A stretch of 12,834 bases of DNA from Microcaldota archaeon (GTDB lineage Archaea; Micrarchaeota; Micrarchaeia; Anstonellales; Bilamarchaeaceae), in contig JAHFGR010000019.1 of NCBI GenBank assembly GCA_023247345.1, positions 1 through 12,834 on the forward strand, in the 5' to 3' direction. Position numbers and translations under genes: made by a program. Positions 6,465 through 12,834 of the stretch are shown here, in pieces. A model generated the notes under the pieces. It saw only the letters and a program-made list of their open reading frames with translations. It ran no database searches and was not told the DNA's origin. Within the stretch, counting starts at the first letter, position 1; each line of letters begins with the position of its first letter.

Positions 6465-6649
6465 ATACTTTTCGACCTTCTCCAGTCCTCGTTTATTGCA
6501 TTATAAAAAGATTTCAAAAGTTTTGCCTGTTTTCCTGACCAAGTTGCATTAGACTGTTTTTTTATTATGTCAACCATGGTATCTATGAACTGGAGTGAAT
6601 CAAGAATGTCTTTTTCTCTTTCATTTCTCATTTTTTTGATATTAAGCAA
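6458..6649 (-). CDS. Small unknown protein coupled to the nucleotidyltransferase gene
   Basis: This is a 63-residue, charged, helical protein with no signal or membrane segment. The middle reads ILDSLQFIDTMVDIIKKQSN, followed by WSGKQAKLLKSFYNAINEDW. I do not recognise the family. The case for a real gene is the ribosome site: AGGTGAT at 6654-6660 lies 4 nt before TTG 6649, and both sit in the last codons of the nucleotidyltransferase gene, so the two are coupled. Other possible starts are GTG 6658 (inside the ribosome site itself) and ATG 6631 (57 residues, no ribosome site). The stop overlaps the end of convergent aTrm56 by 7 nt. Its position suggests a partner of the nucleotidyltransferase, perhaps an antitoxin or substrate adaptor (inference). 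Confidence 0.68.
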   Translation of the reverse strand: MLNIKKMRNEREKDILDSLQFIDTMVDIIKKQSNATWSGKQAKLLKSFYNAINEDWRRSKSIH

Positions 6650-7250
6650 AAGAATCACCTAGATAATATAATTTATCATAGACTTTAAGTTCTTTAGCAT
6701 ATCTTCTAATTGTGTTTTTATCCAAATTTTTCTTAAATATATCAAATATATATCTAGCATCTTCTAGATCTTTTTTTGATCCAAGGTATAATTTATATGC
6801 GACCTGAATTTCTAAAGGAGAGATGTTTATTTTATATTTATCGTTCACAAGAACTTCAATAGGCGAATTAAATGATAAAAAACCAAGCGCGTCTTTGGGT
6901 CTTTTTACTTCCATATTAGGAGAAATTTCATTCTTTCTTGCAACTCTAAATGCGCTATTATCTGAAAAAAGAAGTTTCAGAGTGACTAGAGAACTAGCAT
7001 TTATTATCCAATACTCTTTCTGCAGCGCTTCAAAAAGCGATTCTAATTTCTCATTGTCCATTTGTTCTACAAACATATCAACGTCTTCAGTAAGTCTAGG
7101 GCGGCCAAAAAGCAAAACAACATAGCCTGATATTATAACATATTTTATCTTTAGCTCGTCTAGAATTCGGATAAAATCTAATACGAACCGATCGATCACG
7201 TTTAATGTCTTATTTAACTTTATTCTGCCTTTTATATATTCGAATTCCAT
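6642..7250 (-). CDS. Nucleotidyltransferase-fold protein (MNT/AbiEii-like)
   Basis: This 202-residue protein has a polymerase-beta-type nucleotidyltransferase core: SG at 41-42, then FGRPRLTEDVDMFV with the metal-binding D56-V-D58. The family-typical later motif is KLYLGSKKDLEDARYIFDIF (153-172). Proteins of this shape transfer NMP groups to protein or RNA targets, and many act as toxins or antitoxins (MNT, AbiEii, DUF6036-like groups); which reaction applies here is unknown. The frame is open to 7478, but that stretch is low-quality sequence opposite the 7354-7779 gene. ATG 7250 follows a TATA-like element at a leaderless distance; ATG 7259 is a close alternative. It is coupled to the small downstream gene, whose Shine-Dalgarno lies in its LGD codons. 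Confidence 0.85.
   Translation of the reverse strand: MEFEYIKGRIKLNKTLNVIDRFVLDFIRILDELKIKYVIISGYVVLLFGRPRLTEDVDMFVEQMDNEKLESLFEALQKEYWIINASSLVTLKLLFSDNSAFRVARKNEISPNMEVKRPKDALGFLSFNSPIEVLVNDKYKINISPLEIQVAYKLYLGSKKDLEDARYIFDIFKKNLDKNTIRRYAKELKVYDKLYYLGDSFA
6654..6660 (-). promoter_or_regulatory. Strong Shine-Dalgarno inside the nucleotidyltransferase gene
   Basis: AGGTGAT on the reverse strand is a seven-base match to the archaeal anti-Shine-Dalgarno and lies 4 nt before a TTG at 6649. It encodes part of the upstream protein's LGDSFA ending and is the main evidence that the small downstream frame is translated. Confidence 0.6.
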
Positions 7251-7269
7251 AAAAAGCATAATCAGTAAA

Positions 7270-7278
7270 TTATTAAAT
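7270..7278 (-). promoter_or_regulatory. Candidate TATA box of the nucleotidyltransferase gene
   Basis: The reverse strand reads ATTTAATAA, ending about 20 nt before ATG 7250. Position fits a leaderless transcript, but the surrounding DNA is AT-rich, so support is moderate. It shares the 103-bp divergent gap 7251-7353 with the promoter of the plus-strand gene. Confidence 0.4.
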
Positions 7279-7301
7279 GCCTTTCCGCTTTCTAAACGTA
7301 G

Positions 7302-7310
7302 ATTTTTAAA
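7302..7310 (+). promoter_or_regulatory. Candidate TATA box of the SecB-like gene
   Basis: ATTTTTAAA predicts transcription starting near 7333, leaving a leader of about 20 nt that contains the Shine-Dalgarno at 7343-7348. Confidence 0.45.
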
Positions 7311-7342
7311 GTCTATTTCCGAAAAACAAAATAGGTGCAAAC

Positions 7343-7348
7343 GAGGTG
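7343..7348 (+). promoter_or_regulatory. Shine-Dalgarno for the 7354 start
   Basis: GAGGTG lies 5 nt before ATG 7354. It fixes the start, and contrasts with the leaderless-looking starts of the other promoter-proximal genes here. Confidence 0.65.
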
Positions 7349-7353
7349 CTACA

Positions 7354-7779
7354 ATGGATATTAACGGTATAACATTAAATGGTACAGAAGCAAAAAGAAC
7401 TAAAGAAGGATTAATTGCTGGCATTGATCTGAATATAACAATAGATAATGTTGATGTTAAAAGCAGCGGAGATGTCACGATAAGCTTTACATATTCTGCT
7501 AATTACAGGCCAGAAATTGGCTATTTAAAAATGTCAGGTTATATCGGCGGCAAATCTGATAAAGAAGAAAGCAAAAGAATAACTGATGAATTTAAAAAAT
7601 CAAAACACTTGCCGCTTGATATTAGCGAACCATTGCTTAATATGATAAATGCAACTGCTGGGATTAACGGCATATTTGTTGCGCGTGCGCTTAACCTTAG
7701 CCCACCAATAATTCCTGCAAGGATCTCTTTGGTTAGTAATGAACAACAGCCTGCTTTTGCCAAAGGCGCGAAAAAATAA
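7354..7779 (+). CDS. Conserved small protein, possible SecB-like chaperone
   Basis: This 141-residue soluble protein has no signal peptide or membrane segment. The N-terminal half is beta-rich with alternating strands (GIDLNITIDNVDVK; DVTISFTYSANYR; IGYLKMSGYIGG at about 55-66). A helical part (DISEPLLNMINATAGINGIFVARAL, about 89-113) follows, then the proline-rich strand LSPPIIPARISL (115-126) and a loose tail. The order strands-helix-PPxxPxxxxL resembles SecB-family export chaperones, which end with a helix and a PPLxLPPINF-like strand, and archaeal SecB-like proteins are known. I infer this from topology only. It could instead be an unrelated conserved archaeal protein. A clear promoter and Shine-Dalgarno precede it, and it converges on the giant gene with 13 bp between stop codons. 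Confidence 0.75.
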   Translation: MDINGITLNGTEAKRTKEGLIAGIDLNITIDNVDVKSSGDVTISFTYSANYRPEIGYLKMSGYIGGKSDKEESKRITDEFKKSKHLPLDISEPLLNMINATAGINGIFVARALNLSPPIIPARISLVSNEQQPAFAKGAKK

Positions 7780-7780
7780 A
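7771..7780 (-). terminator. Possible oligo-T terminator of the giant gene
   Basis: The reverse strand reads TTTATTTTTT, starting 12 nt after the giant gene's TAA. Archaeal transcription often stops at such T-runs without a hairpin. It overlaps the last codons of the convergent gene. Confidence 0.4.
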
Positions 7781-7792
7781 CTTGTAATAGTC

Positions 7793-10700
7793 TTAGAATG
7801 TAAACTGCAAAGTTGCCAAAATCCATGCTTGGTTAGGATTAGAATTATAAGTTATTGTATCTATCTGCCTTAATCCTCCGAATGACTGCGGTCTAAACAT
7901 ATCGTTGTCAAAATAAGGATAAGGACCAGCACCGCCCATGAGCTTAAGTGCCCAGGATGAAGCTGCGCTTAATGATTGGTAACCAACACCTCCGCCTAGA
8001 ACAACATGCTCTCCTTTATCCTGCGGGCCAATATATTGCGAATTAGATGTTGCCTGTCCTCCGCGTACAAAAAACTTCCAGACTTTACCCTCACCGCGAA
8101 CATCTACTGTTGCATAATCCACACTGCCTAGCAATGTCCAAAGTTTATAATCGTCAGAATTACCAACTATTATTTTCTGATTCTGCTTATCAAATAATAA
8201 ATAGAAAGTAAGCGTTTCTCTTCCTAATGCCGTCTGCTCGAGCAGCATGCGATCAGTTAATGCAACCTGCCATTGCTTGAGCTCTTCGCCAGTTAATGTT
8301 TTATCAGCATAAGCAACACCAGTAAGTAGCGTGTGTTTTTGAGTTTGCACGATATTAAGCAATGCTTGCGCCTGCCAACCCGTAACTGCGTTGCCATCTC
8401 CAGATAATGTAAACGTTGGACCAAATCCTATTTTCATCCTGTCAGCTAGAGTTACTGGTCTTTTTGCCCCGTATATTTCCATTCTTAATTTATCATTTTC
8501 AGAATAGAGTTCTATTTTTCTAACATCAAAGCCTAGCTTACGAGCTTCAGCTGCATCCTCGCTATCCCCAATTAAAACTGTATCCTTTTCTCCCTCGCCC
8601 CGAGCTCCTTGGACTATTACATAAAATTGATCGATTTTTGGCTCGGATTTTTGCATTCTTGCAGTAAAAAGTATATCCCAGGCAGCCAGTTCTTCGGGCT
8701 GGAGCTTCTGATCCTTTGGTTCTTCATTGCCATAGACTGCGGATGCGATCAGCAATTCTTTTTGCGCTGTTAATTTAGCGCGTAGCTCTTCATAACTAAG
8801 ATTAGCATAAGTTCCCTCTTTTTTACCTGGCGCATCCAATCTTGCAAATACTCTGCCGCCAGATGTTAATGGGCCTTGCAAACCAGTAAATAATTTACCT
8901 AACGGGAAACCCATGCCCAAAAAGGTATCGAGATAAACGCCACGGGCAAAACCAGAACCCAAATAGGTTGTTGCCTGCGGGTCGCCGGCTTGCTGCGCAT
9001 ATGTTGATTGATAAAGATAAGCATTTGCTAATGCATCAAAGAATATTTCTTCGTTAGGGAAATACAAACCTCGCAAACTGCCGCGACCGTAGAAGGCATC
9101 CTGAACTTCAGCTTCGCCTGCTACAAATAATTTACCTTCGTATGTTATTCCTAAAACTGCTTTATAGACGTCGAAATTAACAGTATCGCGAATTTGCTGC
9201 GCTGCACTTTTTATTATATCAGATTGCTGTGCTGGGTTTCTTTGCATAAGGCGAATCGAATTATCGATTATATCCGGAATTCTTGAAAGATTAACAAAAC
9301 CTGGAGATTTGCCAAACCCAGCCAATATTCCGTTTTTCTGAGCCCACCACATGAGCATGCCCATACCATAATGCTTCCAATCTTCCTTTTCTTGCTGACT
9401 TACAAAAGCGCCAGCTTCATCAAATTGCCTTGTAGCATTTGTTATGCCTGTAGCCATATAGCTGGTTGCAGTAAGCCAACCTGTTTGGTTTGCTTTATTT
9501 TCATCCCATTGATATGTTCGCATAAGAACGTTTCTTGTTTTTAGGAATATGTCAGTTGCCTGTGCATCTAATATATTAAAGTACCTGCTAAGATCAAATG
9601 TTGAATAACCAGCAGTTACGCCAGCCGCAGATGGTTCGCCAAATAACAATCTACCAGGAATGTTTGGAGGCATCCATGCTAGATAAGGAGTTATGCCTGT
9701 TCTTTCAGTCATTAATTTTACGCCAAGTGTTGTTGGCACACCTGCAAGCAATCTAAGCTCATAAGCAGCATCTTTTGTAGTGTCAACTTTTCTTATCAGG
9801 CATTCTACTTGCTGCTCGACGGTCTCGAAACCAGCTTCTCCGGGTTTTTTGCCTTTCTCGATTTTTGGCGCTTCTGCACCTCGATAGAACATGGCATGCA
9901 CACCGCGCTTTGGATTGATGCCAATTACTGAATCAAGCCATCCTTTGCCTGCTTCAACTGTTACGCTTCCACCTACTGCCTGCTCGATATATGCTATGTC
10001 TCTTTTATCGCTTGACGGATTGGATCTATAAGAAGTAACCGGATTTCCTTGATCGTCTAAAACTGGTTGCCCATCTGGAGTAGTAACTGGTTTGTTGTAA
10101 AATGTTGGTTCGAATCGCTTGACAGCCTCGCCGAGCGCTGCCATTGCCTTATCGCTAAGTGTAAAACCAAGCGCAGCGCCATTGAATCCATGAAGAGTTT
10201 CCTGACCAGTAAATTGGTCTCGCCCTAATGTTTTCAAACTCGCGTAAACCTTATCCTTGTCAGCTTCCAAGAATAAATAATTACGCAAATCTGTTTCAGT
10301 GTCGTGCCCGTATGCGATTTGATAGGCATCTCCATCTTTTGTAATGTAATAAAGCCTGCCTCGTAATTGGGTCATGCTGCTTATTTGATCTTCGAGCCCA
10401 GCAATTTCGGCATTAGCGCGGGCAATTTCTCTATCAATTTCAGTTCTTCTTTCACTTGTTGTAGCTGAATTAGCACTTTCTTGTTGTAATGTTGCTATAT
10501 TTTCGCGAAATACTCTTTGTTGATCCCTTTTATTTTGTTTATCTAATGGCGTAGCACGCTGAACATCCAAACCTTCAATATATACCAGCATATTGCCTTT
10601 GCCTTGCTGCTTGAAAATATTTAGTAATCCGCCAAGGATCTGATCCTCGCGCCATTGGCCTGCGGCTGTGTAATTATATACATTCGAACCAGGCTGCAGA

Positions 10701-12834
10701 GGGGCAGATAATATAGGAACGTCAGCGCCCATCGGAATTCCACCACCAGTAAATCGCGCAGTTGCTTCGCCTTGTCCTGCAAGTGTTCCTCCTCTTACAA
10801 ATTGTTGGTGGCCACCTGTAGGTGTTCTCTCCTGGCCTTCAAAACCAGCTTCAATAGTTTTCTCCCGTCCTTCCTTTGGTATGCCGGTATACACGCCACC
10901 TTTTCCAGCTCCGCCAATTAATCTGCCTTCGAATGGAGTTGTTGGCCCGATTGCAAATATTTTAGCAAGCTCGCGAAGCATTCTCGGAGTGCCAACCCTG
11001 CCAATGCGAAACATAGGTGGTATTTGCCATTTGAAAAGATCTGCTTTTGGCGGATAAAGCTGCGAATAAATCCAATCAAATCCTTGCGTAGCTCCGGCTG
11101 TAAAATCAAGATCAAGATTTAGGCGCAATGGATCGCGCGGCAGATATGGCAAACCTGGCGGCTTTAAGCTTAGACTATATCCACCAGGCACTGCAAGCGT
11201 TGGTAATGTAAATTCATCCCTTCCCAAACCAAAGCTTGGCTTAACTCTATAAAATGGATGCGATTCGTATGTTGCTGGTCTGTCCCATATTTCTGCAAAT
11301 AATTCTGGATGACCGAACATTGCAAGAAGCTCTGGGAATTTGTCTTTAATAGTTTTAAATCTGTCAAGCAGATAAGCCCGAAGCTGGGGCGAGTAACCGG
11401 AAAGCGGATAGAAATTCTCAATATATGACTGAAATGCGGTCATTACAACAAAAAAATCTTGTGGCGTTTGCGCAATATCGCCTACAGCTGAAAGCACATT
11501 GTCCAAATAGCCCGGGATAAGGTATTTGTCTCTTCTGAATAATGATATTAAATTATCTGCAACCCCGGATCGCGCTTGCGAGTCATTGGCCCAGATGCTT
11601 CCTGTTCTTGTGATTACACTTTGAAGAACAAAAATATCAAGAACTGAAACCTCGTTAACCATTTTATCAAATGCGTCTCGTTCGTCCTGCTTGTCAATTT
11701 CAGAAGAACCGCGCCATTGGTTATTGGCCTCTTTCTCGCCGCGCACCACAGCCATGTTCATATTGAATGCAGAAACAGCAGAATTTAGTTGGGTCTTGTT
11801 ATTCTGGAGAAACACGAGCAACGAATCCGGATCAGTTATTCCATACGATTTTAGCGTATCAAAATCAATTAGATTATTAAGAAGAGAATAATCAACTGTG
11901 CCATCAGCTCGTTTAAAAACTGCCTTATATCCATTTAAAAATAATTCGAAATCCTTTGCATTGTCTGTTGAAAGTCGAGATAAAGAATGCGCAAACCCGC
12001 CATATAATCTTAACCAATTTTGAATAGTAAGTGAAAATGCATCGCCCGCTGACATGCTTGGATGCGTTCCTATTATTGCATTGTACTCGTTTGGATATTG
12101 GTTTTTTGCACGCGCTGCAATTATCTGCTCTATTAATGCTTTCTTGTCTGGTTGAAGCGAATTTAACCAGTTTGATTTGGCTTCGAAACTTTTTTGCATT
12201 TCTGGAGAAGGATTTCGAAGGTATGAAACTGCGGTGTCAACGTACGCTATTGCAGTGTCGATATCCGACGGCGCTATGAATACGTTTTTATAAAAATCAG
12301 CAAGTTCTTGTGATAACACATTTAGTCTTTCGATAGGGGTTTTTCTGTCTTTTGCTTCTTGTTCTGCATCAGCTATCTTCCTGCGCCATTGTTCTAAAAA
12401 TGGCATAACTGCTGCTTTTGCTTCTGGATAAAGATCAAGCATTTTTTCCATTGCATCTATATGTGCTCTAAGTAGTTTCACTGCACCAAGAACATTTTGA
12501 ATTGCATCTTTTTGTTCTTCGCCTGCAAGAACCTTAACTGGCTTGCCATGATAAAGTTTATGATAGCCGGAAATATTTGTTACGAAATCTAATCCGTATT
12601 TACCAATTAATCCTCGCTTTGCTTCAGCTGCGTTATCAGCTTTGAGAGAAAGAGCGATGTTTAATGTCGTATAACAGTCTGAAACCGCGTCAAAAAGTTG
12701 TTTTGGCGTTATAGAAGAAGAACTGAGTTTTGCACTAAGTTCCTCGTTCAAAATCTGGATCTTTGGATTTTTTCTAATTAGGTCGTTGAGCATATTAATA
12801 AAACGAGTATTTTCTGTACCGTCTGGATTAAACG
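7793..12834 (-). CDS. Giant beta-rich protein, probably exported (5' end outside window)
   Basis: The frame has no stop from 12834 to the TAA at 7793. It gives 1679 residues here: 1666 from an internal Met at 12793 plus 13 before it (FNPDGTENTRFIN), so the true start lies beyond the edge. Numbered from that Met: 1-510 is mainly helical (e.g. VLGAVKLLRAHIDAMEKMLD at 101-120); 515-600 is rich in proline and aromatics; 620-690 is glycine-rich; 757-812 is a predicted coiled coil (TEIDREIARANAEIAGLEDQ); 812-1666 is increasingly beta-rich. The end, 1450-1666, has many strands of alternating hydrophobic and polar residues and finishes AWILATLQFTF, like a bacterial outer-membrane beta-barrel. There are only two cysteines (C40, C998) and no membrane helix. 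I recognise no enzyme motif. It may be a surface or envelope protein; function unknown. Confidence 0.85.
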   Translation of the reverse strand, partial: FNPDGTENTRFINMLNDLIRKNPKIQILNEELSAKLSSSSITPKQLFDAVSDCYTTLNIALSLKADNAAEAKRGLIGKYGLDFVTNISGYHKLYHGKPVKVLAGEEQKDAIQNVLGAVKLLRAHIDAMEKMLDLYPEAKAAVMPFLEQWRRKIADAEQEAKDRKTPIERLNVLSQELADFYKNVFIAPSDIDTAIAYVDTAVSYLRNPSPEMQKSFEAKSNWLNSLQPDKKALIEQIIAARAKNQYPNEYNAIIGTHPSMSAGDAFSLTIQNWLRLYGGFAHSLSRLSTDNAKDFELFLNGYKAVFKRADGTVDYSLLNNLIDFDTLKSYGITDPDSLLVFLQNNKTQLNSAVSAFNMNMAVVRGEKEANNQWRGSSEIDKQDERDAFDKMVNEVSVLDIFVLQSVITRTGSIWANDSQARSGVADNLISLFRRDKYLIPGYLDNVLSAVGDIAQTPQDFFVVMTAFQSYIENFYPLSGYSPQLRAYLLDRFKTIKDKFPELLAMFGHPELFAEIWDRPATYESHPFYRVKPSFGLGRDEFTLPTLAVPGGYSLSLKPPGLPYLPRDPLRLNLDLDFTAGATQGFDWIYSQLYPPKADLFKWQIPPMFRIGRVGTPRMLRELAKIFAIGPTTPFEGRLIGGAGKGGVYTGIPKEGREKTIEAGFEGQERTPTGGHQQFVRGGTLAGQGEATARFTGGGIPMGADVPILSAPLQPGSNVYNYTAAGQWREDQILGGLLNIFKQQGKGNMLVYIEGLDVQRATPLDKQNKRDQQRVFRENIATLQQESANSATTSERRTEIDREIARANAEIAGLEDQISSMTQLRGRLYYITKDGDAYQIAYGHDTETDLRNYLFLEADKDKVYASLKTLGRDQFTGQETLHGFNGAALGFTLSDKAMAALGEAVKRFEPTFYNKPVTTPDGQPVLDDQGNPVTSYRSNPSSDKRDIAYIEQAVGGSVTVEAGKGWLDSVIGINPKRGVHAMFYRGAEAPKIEKGKKPGEAGFETVEQQVECLIRKVDTTKDAAYELRLLAGVPTTLGVKLMTERTGITPYLAWMPPNIPGRLLFGEPSAAGVTAGYSTFDLSRYFNILDAQATDIFLKTRNVLMRTYQWDENKANQTGWLTATSYMATGITNATRQFDEAGAFVSQQEKEDWKHYGMGMLMWWAQKNGILAGFGKSPGFVNLSRIPDIIDNSIRLMQRNPAQQSDIIKSAAQQIRDTVNFDVYKAVLGITYEGKLFVAGEAEVQDAFYGRGSLRGLYFPNEEIFFDALANAYLYQSTYAQQAGDPQATTYLGSGFARGVYLDTFLGMGFPLGKLFTGLQGPLTSGGRVFARLDAPGKKEGTYANLSYEELRAKLTAQKELLIASAVYGNEEPKDQKLQPEELAAWDILFTARMQKSEPKIDQFYVIVQGARGEGEKDTVLIGDSEDAAEARKLGFDVRKIELYSENDKLRMEIYGAKRPVTLADRMKIGFGPTFTLSGDGNAVTGWQAQALLNIVQTQKHTLLTGVAYADKTLTGEELKQWQVALTDRMLLEQTALGRETLTFYLLFDKQNQKIIVGNSDDYKLWTLLGSVDYATVDVRGEGKVWKFFVRGGQATSNSQYIGPQDKGEHVVLGGGVGYQSLSAASSWALKLMGGAGPYPYFDNDMFRPQSFGGLRQIDTITYNSNPNQAWILATLQFTF

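Noticed and set aside
6823..7125. Plus-strand 100-residue frame
   Set aside because: Antisense to the nucleotidyltransferase motif region; serine-rich low-complexity translation typical of a shadow.
7251..7478. N-terminal extension of the nucleotidyltransferase frame to 7478
   Set aside because: Most of the added residues lie opposite the start of the plus-strand 7354-7779 gene and look like an antisense shadow. The conserved domain fits a start at 7250 or 7259.
7539..7826. Minus-strand 95-residue frame across the convergent gene ends
   Set aside because: Antisense to the conserved 141-residue gene and overlapping the end of the giant gene; no start signal.
10918..12279. Several 65-83-residue frames inside the giant gene on both strands
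   Set aside because: All are out of frame with a continuous coding frame, and none has a start signal.
7793..12793. Giant gene taken as complete from the ATG at 12793
   Set aside because: The frame continues without a stop to the window edge, the upstream residues look coding, and no ribosome site or TATA box precedes this ATG. The gene is partial.
1..12834. tRNA, rRNA, CRISPR, insertion sequence or integration site
   Set aside because: No cloverleaf, spaced direct repeats, transposase-like frame or terminal inverted repeats were found by reading both strands. Long identity is confined to the lemA pair.

Overview
The window reads as archaeal, most likely a small-genome DPANN-type lineage. 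That lineage call is an inference from the gene families, not a database match. The firmest marker is an intact archaeal tRNA C56 2'-O-methyltransferase (aTrm56) at 5922-6464. Supporting it are archaeal-style TATA boxes about 22 nt upstream of start codons with no room for a leader, an archaeal-type A24 prepilin peptidase with its C-terminal extension, and a membrane-anchored CxxC thioredoxin-fold protein. Coding density is very high. Most of the DNA is AT-rich, and the giant gene looks somewhat richer in GC than its neighbours.

Layout, left to right. (1) 1-498, minus: the 5' part of a HEAT-repeat protein that runs off the left edge. (2) 560-3064, minus: a four-gene operon LemA-LemA-HtpX-lipoprotein, driven by a TATA box at 3087-3092. 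The two LemA paralogues share a perfectly identical 119-bp block. (3) 3132-5870, minus: a three-gene envelope operon of A24 prepilin peptidase, membrane GT2 glycosyltransferase and anchored thioredoxin-like protein, packed with overlaps of 1 nt or gaps of 4 nt. (4) 5922-6464, plus: aTrm56, divergent from that operon. One near-palindromic TATA box, equidistant from both start codons, can serve both genes. (5) 6458-7250, minus: a minimal nucleotidyltransferase translationally coupled to a small unknown protein. (6) 7354-7779, plus: a conserved small protein with some SecB-like topology. (7) 7793-12834, minus: a giant protein of at least 1679 residues that is open at the right edge and has a beta-rich C-terminus resembling bacterial outer-membrane proteins.

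The main theme is the cell envelope: membrane-protein quality control (HtpX/LemA), pilin maturation, glycan synthesis, disulfide chemistry, a lipoprotein and a giant, probably exported protein. Operon-leading genes mostly appear leaderless, while several internal genes have Shine-Dalgarno motifs inside the end of the preceding gene. I see no rRNA, tRNA, CRISPR array, insertion sequence or integrase. No stretch over 300 bases lacks a gene.
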